Shown here: positions 50,886 through 62,905 of the stretch, one piece after another | Layout of the letters: each line of letters opens with the position of its first letter | Position numbering within the stretch: the first letter of the stretch is position 1 | Source of the DNA: Torreya grandis | Taxonomy: Eukaryota; Streptophyta; Pinopsida; Cupressales; Taxaceae | DNA: 64,000 bases | Assembly: GCA_037957365.1 (NCBI GenBank) | Contig: JARHVA010003525.1 | Span: 886,001 to 950,000, forward strand | Direction: 5' to 3' | Position numbers and translations under genes: made by a program | The notes under the pieces: model-generated | What the model saw: the letters and a program-made list of their open reading frames with translations, nothing else | Told to the model about the DNA's origin: nothing | Databases searched by the model: none

Positions 50886-52550
50886 AGTGTTTTAATTATA
50901 AAAAAATATTTGATTTTATAATTTTAGGTGCCCTTTCAAGCTAAATTTTGGGTATAATAATAGTACTAACTTATATAAGGCTAATATAAATGTGTATCTA
51001 ACTCATATATCTAAGAAATATGGTCATTTAAAAAATGGTGCAAGTGTGGAGGACATGTTTATATGACATACCCCCCATTAAATCTTGAGAATATAAGAAT
51101 TGGTACAAATGTGGAGAACATGTTTCTATAATATGCCCTCATTATAATTTGGAGATGCTGAATATAGAATAAGTGTAGAGGTCATTCCTTTTTGACATGC
51201 CCCCCATTTTGAGGTGAGGGGAAGTATAATATATTAGTTACCTTAGAGTAAAAGGATAAGATAAATGTATAATATGTGTATGGATCATGTAGCATATAGA
51301 ATTAATATGTTTAGGTAGATATAATAGTAAAAAATGCTATATGTGATCATATAAAATCCTATGATGCATGATATATATCATGGAAACATATATAGAGTAA
51401 TATTATAAGCTCAACAAGCAATCAAGAACACACACAAGAGAAATAAAAAGCAAATAAAGAAGAAATGGTTCAAGGAGACCTCATATGAGGTGCATGATCA
51501 AATGGAACACAATCAAAGGGACATGACTTAAGCAAATGTTTGAAAAACATAGAATGACATATTAAAATGTCCATACAATAAACTATGGCATATTCAAATG
51601 TCCAAATAAGTAAGCATGGCATGAGGGTGATAATAAATGAAGCATATTAAAATGATCAAACAAGAAATGCAATAAAATACAATGAAAAACAAGGAACACA
51701 CTCAAGAAAGTGATAAAAATGGAAAAATTAGGACAAATATAAACAACTAACATGAATATAGCATACTAGTTCCTAAACATATGTGTTTATAAGTAACACT
51801 AAGTACATATCACATCAAGTATGATGTGAAAAGTATAAGCATAGATATAAGAATGTGTAAGTATATAAGATCAAAAATGATAATGGAAAGCGATCATAAG
51901 ATAATACAACCTAGAGGTGTTGTGATCAAATAATTAAATGCCCCCAATGCATTTATGACATGAATAAAAGGGAAAACCCAACATCTGTATGTGCATATAT
52001 CTTATATGTCTCAAATGAAACATGAAACACATGTATATATAAGAAAGGAATGATATATTATCTATTAATATGGATCAAAAAACATGTGTATTATAAATAG
52101 TACAACTAGGAATATGTTGATTTTTTTGTGTATTTTTGAATTTTTTGAATGTTTTTGGTATTTTTGGAATATTTGCTTTTCTAATTTTTTTGGAAAATGA
52201 ATAGTCAAGAAAATTATCCCATATAAGGTATGATCATCTATAATTGGTCTAAAAATTAGATATGGTATATCAAATTCATGGTATCATTGAGGAGCATGAA
52301 TAGATGTAATATCTAACACTATAGGTTATGTAATGATCTATATATGTGTCATAGGACTCTGTGGTATCAAATATGTAATAAGAGTAGGGGTTAATTAAAC
52401 CCATCATTTTATTCTATATAGTATATTTAAAGTTTCAATAATAGGAACATATTTAGGTGCTATGGATAACTAGGTATGTTATGTACTATTAGATGAAGAT
52501 TATGTGGAGTCCATTGTGTATCTATGATGTAATTGTCTCTTGAGTATGGG
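50886..52550 (-). repeat. Family-B internal DNA, inverted
   Basis: Reverse complement of 50,886-51,500 aligns with 36,000-36,575 and 58,731-59,250, including the GGGGGCATGTC-like units (plus-strand GACATGCCCCCC near 51,187). The remainder to 52,550 is AT-rich and without recognised frames; it lies downstream in sense of the protease relic. Confidence 0.6.
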
Positions 52551-53000
52551 CCACTTAGGAAAGGGGGTTTCTTATTTCTTACCCTTTCATAAAGGGTTAA
52601 CCTTTTTAGGTTTGATAACTAGATACCTTTGGATAAAATTATCTTTTTCAAATGGACATTCATATGGAATTCCAAGAACTGTGATTATTTGGTTAGTATG
52701 AATGTGTTTAATACACCCATGCATTATGTAAGGTATTGCATGGATTTTATGTATCCAAATTCATCCTAATGACATATCAAATACTCCCATGTATGGTATA
52801 AATGATAATTTAGTGATCACATGTGTTGTTACAACCTATAAAGGTAAGTCAATCTCACCAATAACATGTTGCTAGGTCCCATCAAATGCTTTGACTATTT
52901 TGGTGAAAGAGTACAAATCATCATGTGTATATCCCAAGTTTGAAAGTAATGTCATGGTGTAAAACTTCTTTCTAGCACCATTATCAATAATGATAATATG
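52551..53000 (-). pseudogene. pol: Retroviral-type aspartic protease relic (family B)
   Basis: Read on the minus strand from about 53,000: IIDNGARKKFYTMTLLSNLG, then YSFTKIVKAFDGT and QHVIGEIDLPL, and further IPYMGVFDMSLG and HAIPYIMHGCIKHIHTNQ. The order and spacing fit the gag-linked protease of plant gypsy elements, with DNGA where DSGA or DTGA is usual. Few stops interrupt the stretch. It follows the gag relic directly in sense, as expected for a Gag-Pro polyprotein. RT and integrase are not found further downstream. Confidence 0.6.
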
Positions 53001-54872
53001 AATAGGATAGCAATAAATTTATGATTAAATAAATAATGAAAAAATATTTGAGTCATCATCCACAATCTTACTGGTCATCAAAAGTAATAGATGGTCTTTG
53101 AACCATAAAAGGTATATGCCATTTATAACTACCAATATTACCATCTAATGGGTACCCATAATTTGGTGGATGAGGATGTACATTATATGCAATTTTCACT
53201 TCTATATTATTTTGAGAATTATATTTTAATTGATCACTAAACATCCTTTGATTCTGATGGACATTGGGTTGTGACCCTAAATCTTTAGGAGGATCATCAA
53301 ATATAAGTTTTTAGTTATCAATAAGGTCTTTAATATTATGTTTCAAGGTATATCATTGGTTAGTAAAATGCCTATGGCCGTAGTGATAGTCACAATAAGC
53401 ATTGAAATCATATCCAAAAGGTATAGGTTTACTCATATCAACCTTTGTGGGAGGAGGGAGAGATATGGGATGATAATCTACAAGCTTCTTAAGCAACAAA
53501 ACTAGAGACTTAGGTAATTGTGTAAATTGTTTCACTAGTTCATTGGATAAGAAAATCTAATTAGGTTATTATGACACTACAATGATAGTTGTAGTTATTT
53601 ATTTTTTAGGTTTCATAGGTTTCACCTTGTACCCTAGTTTGATATGAAACTTGGTTTTGGATGTAGTTGGTACGTTTGCTATATAAGTCAGCTTGTTTAA
53701 TGAAATAACTTTCATTTCATGATCTAAAACAATATGGCATAATTCATCAAAAGATTTGAAATTTTAAAAAATAATGGACTCATGTAATGAGGCAAGCAAA
53801 CTTTACTTGAAAACAATTGAAGCTCTTTATCTACCATTTGATTTGTCATTTTGGCCAACATTGTCTTGTATCTCAAGACATATTCATTGATAGGTTCATT
53901 AGTCCCTTGTTTATCTTTGAAATTTGGGCATGGGATTCCTTTTCAGTAATTTTGATAGAAAAGTGTGCTAAAAAATTATCCAAAAGAGGGTTGAATGATT
54001 TAATAATTGGATTGGTAAATAATAAATCCACCTTAGATCATATTCCTTGAGGCTCCTTGGAAATAGTTTAATCAAAAGTTTATCATTTGAGGCATGATCA
54101 AGGCATGCCACATATAAATATTGGAGATGTTGTTCAAGATCACCCTTTCTATCATAACATGTGAACTTAGGTGAAATAAAACCAATTGGAAAGGGGTGAA
54201 AATATATCTAAAATACAAGAGGGTCATGCAACATATCTTTTAAATCAATAAAATAAGGTGACTTAATAAAATTTAGCTCAATATTAGTGACCTTAGCTTG
54301 CATAAGTTTAATAGTTTGAACATGATATTGTACATTTTGATTGATAAAATTTGAAATTTGAGAAGCTACCAAAGAAGGTGTACCCATGGTTTACATTGAT
54401 ATAGGCATTGAAAAGTATAATTGAGTTGAAGTGTCGATGTTTCTCATGGAGGAAGTATAAATAGTAAGATTTGTTTCAGGGAATAATGGTGTAAAAACAT
54501 AACCCATGCACCTATTGGATGTATGAAGTGATGATGTTCTCAAGGGGAGGGTGATTGAAATATGGGGATGTCTCAAATATCTAATAATGTTATCAATAAA
54601 TGCACTTGGTTTTTCATCTATGCCATTTTATTTTAGTTTCCAATATGGTTTTTAGGATCTCATCAAGCTCCCAAGGGTTTTGACAGATACACTCTTGAAA
54701 CATAGAAAGATATTGTACTTGAGATTGATCTATTTATTCATGTTTATTATTTACATTATATTCATTGTTTTCATGATTATTATTATATGATAACCTCTTT
54801 AATATATTTTTTAATTTCATTGTTGGCACTTTCATCAGGTATAGGATTTGTTACTTCATTGGTTTAGTCCAT
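53001..54872 (-). pseudogene. gag: Gypsy gag relic (family B)
   Basis: Possible start MDxTNEVTNPIPDESANNEI at 54,872, about 190 bp after the family-B LTR end. A capsid block (GDLEQHLQYLYVACLDHASN near 54,150, then KLLIKLFPRSLKEYDLRWI) fits Retrotrans_gag. Near 53,400 stands FNAYCDYHYGHRHFTNQ, the CDYH-x-GH-x-T motif that replaces CCHC in many plant gypsy gags, followed by YTLKHNIKDLID. Before it is a Pro-rich linker (PISLPPPTKVDMSKPIPFGY). Frames shift several times and stops are common. The protein would be the particle core of the family-B element. Confidence 0.72.
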
Positions 54873-55059
54873 AGTAGGTGGTAAGAGAGGAATATCCAAG
54901 TGTTATATAAAAAAACCACCCAATTTACGGCTATGCCTAGGTTGCATAGAGATGATAGAATAAATATGAAGGAAAAAATAATGAAAAAACTCATAAGGCT
55001 GAATACCCTAGGGTAAGCTAGGGTTTGTATAAAGATACTCAAAGGTCAAGTTCATCAAA

Positions 55060-56347
55060 TGTTTAACCCTAAATATAGATAAGGGGATATTTGTTAAGGG
55101 GATTATATTAAATTTTACACAAATATGGTGAACTAACCTAATGAGTAAGCTAATTAATAGAAAACTTAGGTAAACTATTTTGAAATTGTATAACTAATAT
55201 TGCTAAAAATAGTAGATTATAACTATTGATAGATATTGCAAAAAATTATAAACAAATGATACTTATATGGTTTAATGTATGCATATAGGTTTGATCTAGA
55301 ACAGGTTGGAAGTAAACTAAAAGATGATCTTGGAACAATCATTAGATTCTAGAAATATTATTTTTGTGGCCTTAGACACTTGCATAAGATATAAATAATT
55401 ATGTCGACATAGGTGTCTAACTATGATGTAGCTATCTAATACAAAATACTAACTAGATTTGGATGTGACCACCTAAATACTTCTAGGTTTTATGTCACCT
55501 TTCTTTTGATATATTAAAATTGCACATAAAGGCTATTTCTCTTTTTTGAATGATCAAACCTTATCTCTTCATCCTTAGAGTGACAATGGAAAAAATGGAT
55601 TAATGTGCTTATAGTGTTGAGCTACCCTAAAATATCATTTTTTTAATGGGTGATACCTACATATCAAATATTACAAAGAGGGCATTATAATTATGTATTT
55701 CTCCCCTACATTTTGGCTTGTGTGTGCACAAGGATGCAATGTGTGATAATAAAATATATGTAGTGACTTAGCTTATAACCTATAAAATATGGCTCATCAG
55801 ATAGTCCTCAAGTGATTCAGATATATGTAAATATATCCTATGAATTATATATAAATAGGGATGAATAGGGTAGGTTTTCTCACTTGAATGCTTGATTGAG
55901 TGATTTTTAGTATATGGCCTTGTGAATTGTATGTGATTTCCAAATGATTGCTAGTTGAGGAATGAATGAAGGTTTATATTTTATATACACCAAACTATTT
56001 TAGAAATATGTCACAGTAAAATACCTAGGATGAACTTTAAGATACAATTATTTTGAAAATATGGATGAATTTTGAGCACTAGACACTTTTTAGGAAAAGT
56101 GGACACTTGCATCGATGCAGGTGTTTAGGAATCTAAAACATAAGTACAAGTCTAGAATCGAAAGTGAAGTATAATAGCCAAGTTTAGATATTTTTGTATA
56201 GTATATAATTATTTTTTATCATAATAATAATTGTCAAACTAAGAGATAAGAAATTTAGGCACAAAGAGATAATGAATGCAAGCCTTTTAGCAAAGACAAG
56301 TCTAGAACTATAAGGTACAACCATGATAGGTATTTTCCATATGTACA
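55060..56347 (-). repeat. Family-B LTR, full copy, minus orientation
   Basis: In element sense begins TGTACATATGG and ends GGTTAAACA, 1,288 bp, followed after two bases by TGATGAACTTGACC (candidate PBS). It lies directly upstream of the gag relic, so it is the 5' LTR of that element. Full-length similarity with 59,915-61,200 and 61,255-62,548 in reverse orientation. Confidence 0.75.
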
Positions 56348-56438
56348 AGACTGAAGTAATAATAAATTATATTTTAGTATATAAATATAATAATAAGAAT
56401 TAAAGTGAGAAAATATACCCTATTTGTCCCTATTTCCA

Positions 56439-56615
56439 TATCAATCATAGGAGTAGTATTTCTATAGGTCTGAAGCATTCAAATAGCATATAATGAGCTA
56501 TATGTTACAAGTTACAAGCTAGGTCATTACCTAAATTTAATTATCACAAATTATACCCTTGTGTACATAAAATATAAAACATATTTTAAAATTTTGTGTT
56601 AATATTTAGTTAACC
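56439..56615 (+). repeat. Family-B LTR fragment, inverted, head to head
   Basis: Starts about 90 bp beyond the start of the oppositely oriented LTR and matches the central part of plus-strand copies (GCTAGGTCATTACCT, ATTATACCCTTGTGTAC). The 3' half is missing; it passes into leader sequence (CTAGCTTGCTCCAGG-like, here TAGCTTGCCCTAGGG) at about 56,640. Confidence 0.62.
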
Positions 56616-58730
56616 CAACCTTTGGTCTCCAAACTATAGCTTGCCCTAGGGTCTTCTAATTTTCTTGATTACTATATTTATTCAAATCTAAATTTTATTT
56701 TTATGATTCATTATTATCTAAAGTTTGTATTTATTTATTATCTTATTCTCATATCCATTTTTAGAACATTTAAAATGGATAAAAAATAACTTTGTCTTTC
56801 TCCCAACCCTAAGGAGGGTGATAACTACCATCCCTCTAACCAGGTCCATGTTATCACTTCTTCAAGGGGTAAGTTTGCCCATATTATAGTGACAAATGAA
56901 GATTATAAACAAACCCCCTTTCTAAAACTCTACATGGTATGTGTATGCATGTTTAATTTGAAACACCTAGGGTTTGTGATTATTAATCCCTAAAATATAA
57001 AATAACCACTATGAACAAGTTAATAGGAGTTATAAAATTAGATTACATACATGTAAAATCTAAAATATGCTAGTATTAATCATGTGTTTACATCTTCATC
57101 TAGCAATGTTATCCCCAATAAAATTTCATATCCAAATTCAAAGCTAAAAAATATTACATATAAAAATAATGATTCAAAAAGTGGAAAAAATGCTAATAAG
57201 AATTTAAAGTAAATCCTAAGAGAAATGTTTCAAAAAAATGTGATTCAGCTACCTCCTCTACATCCTATAAGGAGATAAAAATACTATTTTGTACATCATA
57301 TAATGCATGGTCATCATACACAATTTAATTTTGCATTAAATAACAAAATATAAAGCATAGTGGTGATCATATAATTGATACATCAATCAAGAAACACACA
57401 CACAATATTAGTACCTCTCATAAACCACAAGTGCAAAAATAATAAGTATGGGTAAAATGGATAATTCAGAACAGAAATAATTGAAAATGTATAAATTAAA
57501 ACAAGAAAATTATTAAAAAGGTACAATCATATCAAGGAAACATTCAAAAGGTCAAGTTAGATCAAGATATGTTACAAAAATTATCATGAAGTCAAAGCAC
57601 AAATTAAATATTTTCCTAGTGTTTAAGCAAAGATACATGACTCTTCTCTAGTCCATAATGAGTTGAAATTTTTTAATAAAGATGAACATACTCAAGAAAA
57701 ATAAACTTTAAATAAGGAAACTCCAATATATGGAGTAGTTAAATTTTCATACATAGATTCTCAAAATGATATATCACAAGTTCAAAAACAAAATAAGAAG
57801 TTACATGTCTCATATAATAATGATTACATTGATGATTATGATCCTGATAATATAAAATATTGGTATGATCTTGATGATATTGGTTACACAACATATGAAA
57901 ATGAAACACATGATACAAGGCCTTCATAGAGGCATCCCATTGATGAGATCCTTGTCTTCTATTATCACTTTTCCTTGTACATATCTTCTTTGTTTATCCT
58001 TATAAATATTCAAGAAGATATAAAAACATTCAAAAAATTAAAAAATACCAAAATTATTCAACCTATTCCTAGTTTTACTACTCTTATATATGTTGTTTTC
58101 TCCATGTTAGCAAATATCATATCATTCCTCTCCATATATACATGTGTTTCACACATCTTTTGAGTGTGATACATACCTAGATACATGATATATACACATA
58201 CATATGTTGGGCCTTCTCTCTAATCATGCCATAAGTATGTTGGGGGCATCTACTTCTTTGATCATGATGTACCTAGGTTATATTATTATATTATAATTTT
58301 ATATTAACATGTTTGAGATTATATACTTACACATGCCCATATCCATGCTTATACCTTTGATAGTGTACTTGATAGTCTATATACTTAACATTTTTTGCAA
58401 ACATATATTTTTAGGAAATAGTATGCTATGTTCATGTTAGTTTCCTATATTCCACGATTTAATTTATTAACTTTATTGATTGTGTTCCATGCTTATTATT
58501 GTCTTGCATTGTATTACCCATTTGAGAATTTAAATATGTTCCATTGATTGTGTCCCCACATGCATTTTTTTCATATTTAGACATTTTAATATATCATTAT
58601 TTGTTTTATGAAGATTTGAATATTTCATTATATGCTTTGTGGACATTTGACTAAGTCATGTCCCTTCAATTGTGTGACATTTGAACATGCCCCTTGCATG
58701 AGATCTCATTAAAACATTTTCTTTTGTTTT
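56616..58730 (+). other. Family-B leader and unassigned internal DNA
   Basis: The first part matches the leader that follows LTRs at 62,549 and, reversed, at 55,040. A short coding-like stretch at about 56,777-56,940 reads SPNPKEGDNYHPSNQVHVIT and RGKFAHIIVTNEDYKQTP. Scattered acidic pieces near 57,820 (NNDYIDDYDPDNIKYW) recall the MEDIDYFDDYDYDT frame at 24.8 kb. I do not recognise a domain. From 57,950 on nothing can be assigned. Confidence 0.4.
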
Positions 58731-59550
58731 GATTTCGAGTGATCTTGTGTGTTTATTGAATACTTATTGAGCTTGTATTGATACTCTTTATATGTTCCCA
58801 TGATCTATTCATGCATATTAAGCTTGATGTGATCACACATTGCATGATTCAATGCTATATCTACCTAGACATGTTATTCCTATATGCTACATGATCTATA
58901 CATAGATTATATTATCTTTTCTAGGTAAAGTAACTACTAACTTCTATTTCCCCTACACTCAATGTGGGGGGGATATAAGTTGGGGTATGTCATAGAGGCA
59001 TGTCTTCCACATTTTCATAGTTTTATATTATAGTGGGGGCATGTTATAGAAACATGTGAACTAGTTCTCATATTTTACAAATTTAGTGGGGGCATGTCAT
59101 ATAAACATATCCTTCACACTTACACCAATTTCAAATTAATAAGATTTCATAATTATATAATTTAGATACATATTTTTGGTAGAATTTTATACATTGGTAT
59201 TGTTATTATACCTATATTTTAGCTTGAGACATATATGAGGTGCATATGCAATGCAAGAGGGACCTAAAAATAACAAAATCAAATCATTTTCTACATTTAA
59301 AACATTATTATGGACTATTTTAATACCCAATATGGATTATTATAGAGTAAATAAATTGTAGTAATTGGTTCACCTTTGGATAATTGAGTTGATTAAATCA
59401 CTCAATCTTACCAAACTTATAAGTTAGATTTGATTAAATCATATAAATTCATCAAACTTATAGGTTGGATTTGATTAAATCATCCACCCTAACCAAATAT
59501 ATATTTTGAGTTGAATAAATTACTCAAACTCACTAATTTATGCACATATT
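58731..59550 (+). repeat. Family-B internal DNA with GGGGGCATGTT repeats
   Basis: Aligns with 35,975-36,850 and the reverse of 50,886-51,500, with three GGGGCATGT-like units at about 58,970-59,120. Non-coding. Confidence 0.68.
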
Positions 59551-59914
59551 TGGGTTTTAGGTTCAAAATTTTCCTAATCTTAGCTTCAATGCATCATAAT
59601 AAGGCATCCTTTCAAATAAAATTAACAAAAGGAAAGATGGTTGCATTAACACAAAGGTTCAATCCTAACCTTGCTCTTTTTAATTTTGAGCATTCAAATT
59701 ATTTCAATTTCATATTTCATATATTGATTATATATTGTAACATGCTCTTGGTTACAAGTTAGTCACCAATAAAAAATTCAAGGTGGCTTCATGCAAAGAC
59801 AAGGTATGTTGTACACACCCAAGTACACATTTTTTTTAAACTAGCAATTTCATTACTAAATTAAATGGGAGATAATGTACATACTCAAATTAGATTTATA
59901 TAGTATGTCAGTCT
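59551..59914. other. Nothing recognised; precedes an LTR copy
   Basis: AT-rich with a weak plus-strand frame to 59,762. If the LTR at 59,915 is a 3' LTR, a polypurine tract would be expected just before it; the nearest candidate, AAATGGGAGATAA at about 59,863, is 40 bp away. Confidence 0.3.
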
Positions 59915-61200
59915 TATACACTGAAAAATACCTATCATGGATATACCTGTCAACTATAAACCTTCCTCATATTTAAAGGATCACATTCATTATCTCTTTG
60001 TGCATGATCAACTATATATTAATTTGAACCTTTTTATTATGATGACCCATGACTTATATAATGTGAAAAAATATCTAACCATGATTATTATCCTTCACTA
60101 CCTATTTTATACCTATAAATATTTTCTAGCTCTCTGGACACCAGCATCCCAGGCAAATACATGCATTGATGCAATTGTGCATTTTACTAAAAAAGTATCC
60201 AGTTCCAAAAATTCATCCAATTTACAAAATAAATGTATGCAAAAGGTTAGCATAAGTGCTTTAATGTGAGATATTCCAAAAAGGGATTAGCATATTTACA
60301 ATATCAACCCCATTCATTCTTCACTTAGAAATCACATATGTTTCACAAGGCAATATACCAAGAAACATTCAAATGAGTAAATCTAACCTATTTGTCCTTA
60401 TTTCCATATTAATCATAGGACAAAATTTATATATTTCTAAATCATTCAAATATTAGACCATGAGCCATATTTTCCAAGTTACAAGCTAGGTAATTACATG
60501 TCTTTGATTATCACACACTACACCCTTGTAAACACACAAGACAACACATAGAGGATAACTACATTAGTTTGAGGCCCTTTTTATAGTAGTGTTTATGTAG
60601 GTAGTTCCCATTTATAGAGGCATATTTTGGGTCAACTTGATACCGTGATCCTAATGACCTATTTTTCTTATAGTCACTTTAAGGGTAAAGATCTAGGGTT
60701 TGATCATTTAACAAAGAGATACAAAATTTGTGCATGATTTATAGATATCAAAACAAAAGGTGACAAAAAACCTATAAGTCTCTATTTGGTCACATCTAGA
60801 TATATTAAATATTATGTAAATGACACTTATGGTGGATTTAGACACATGGATTGATGTAACTATCTACATTTTATGCAAGTGTTTGAGGTTATAAAAATAA
60901 TATTTTAGAATATGACAACTATTCCAAGATCACCATCTAGTCCGATTCCAGCTTGTTCTTACTCAAAGCTTCATGTGCACAACAAAATAAATATCATTAT
61001 TTATAATTTATTTTAATATCTATAAATATTTTTACTTTAATTTTTTATAAGTCTTAGTTGTAAAAATTTATAATATTGTTTGTTTATAATTTTTTCTATT
61101 ATTTGGCCTGCTTATTATATTAGTTTACCACCCTCATGTAAAAGATAATCTAATCTTATTAAACCTAGATAACCCCAATTATAAATTTATGATTAAAACA
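59915..61200 (+). repeat. Family-B LTR, full copy, plus orientation
   Basis: 1,286 bp from TATACACTG (decayed TGTACAC) to GATTAAAACA. Aligns in order with 61,255-62,548 and, reversed, with 55,060-56,347. Frames inside it (59,937-60,269) are not conserved in the other copies. Confidence 0.75.
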
Positions 61201-61254
61201 TTACATTTTGGATTTGTATATATGAAAATATAATTAAATATAGCATCTCTATCT

Positions 61255-62548
61255 TGTACACTTAAGAAATACCAATGAAGTCTCAACCCTTCAATCCTAG
61301 ACCTTCCTTATTTAGAAAGAGTTGCATTAGCCATCTCATCGTGCCTAAATGATTATATTATAGAATAACCCTATCATTATGATGAACTAGATCAATTGTA
61401 AAATAAAAATATATTAAATTATGATATATATACTTCACTATTAATTAAAAATCTTCAAAAGTTTTTTATCCTATCAAACACTTGTATTTTCATAGGGACA
61501 CTAGTGTCTAGTTTCCTTATCAAGTGTCCATACCTCAAAATTCATCCAAATTTAAAATGTTTTGAAATATATGGGTCAAAATATATATATTATATAATAA
61601 TTATATGAGATAATTTAAAAAGGTGTGGTATAAATTTAAAAAATATCATTTATCATTATTAAGCACACATCTAGCAAATAACAAGCAAACACCTATTCAA
61701 GTTCATTAAATCAATTGTAAAAATAAGTTATACTAATATATTATTCGTTATTTATATATAATCATATGAGAATTCAAATTATAGGTCTAAATAATTAAAA
61801 TAATAACCCATGAGTGATATTTGTCAAGTTATAAGATAGATCATTGCATGCCCTTGAATATAACATATTGCATCTTTATGCACACACAAGCCCATAATTA
61901 GGGGAGAAATATGTATGTATGAGGAACTCCTTAGAGTATTATATACAAATAGAGATAATTAATATACAATTCCTTTAGGTTAACTTTACTTCATGAAGTG
62001 ACTAACCTATTTTTGGTAAAGTGACTTAACCTATGGTAAAAAATTAGGGTTTAAGATATACACAGTCATATAAAACATGTGCATGTAATCCATATAATTA
62101 TAAAAAAGGTGACATACAATGATAAAAAACATATGTAGTTAATTTTAAATACAATTAATATTTTGTATAAGATAAAACCATTAAGAAACAGATAGAAGCA
62201 TCGATAAAAGTGTCCACAAGTCGAGGTAAACATCTAGGCCTAAGGAAATAATATTTCCAAAATCTTACGACTAGATCCTGAGCATCAACCTACCTCATTT
62301 TACCTATACATAACTTATATCGACTTAAACATATAAAAATAATATAAATATTATCCCTTCCTTGTGTTTTAATTATCAGACTACCAATTGGCATTGCACT
62401 TTACATGTTTAATGGTTTTATAAATTCAATGTATTATGTTATCTAAATAAGTTAAATTGGCTTAATCTAGAATAGGTTTATTCATCCATTTTATTAGACT
62501 ATTTTATCCATTTAACTATAATACTTTTTCATGAAAAAGGTTTAAACA
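61255..62548 (+). repeat. Family-B LTR, full copy, plus orientation
   Basis: 1,294 bp from TGTACACTTAAG to GGTTTAAACA, followed by TTTGGTAAACCTTATC (candidate PBS from 62,551). Only 54 bp separate it from the previous LTR copy, so two LTRs lie in tandem with almost no internal DNA. Confidence 0.78.
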
Positions 62549-62858
62549 TTTGGTAAACCTTATCTTTGAGTCTTCTAATGCAAATCCTAGCTTGCTCCAG
62601 GGTTTTAAGCCTTTTAATATTTTTGCTTATTGTACTTATTCACATTTGTTCCATGATTTTTATATGTAAATTATGATTACAAGATAGAGTTAGTTTATTT
62701 TTTTAGTATTAAAAATATAAACAATTTAACAAATCATAATATCCCAAGCATGATTCATTAGATTGGGTAAGGTCTATGAAAAAAAGAACAAATAGAAAAC
62801 ATGAACAAGTAGACTTATACCTTAATCATGGACTCTTCTTCAAATACAGATCACATAC

Positions 62859-62905
<47 letters not shown>

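Noticed and set aside
52551..54872. Family-B gag and protease as part of element D
   Set aside because: Opposite strand, different gag type (CDYH-GH motif) and preceded by its own LTR at 55,060-56,347.
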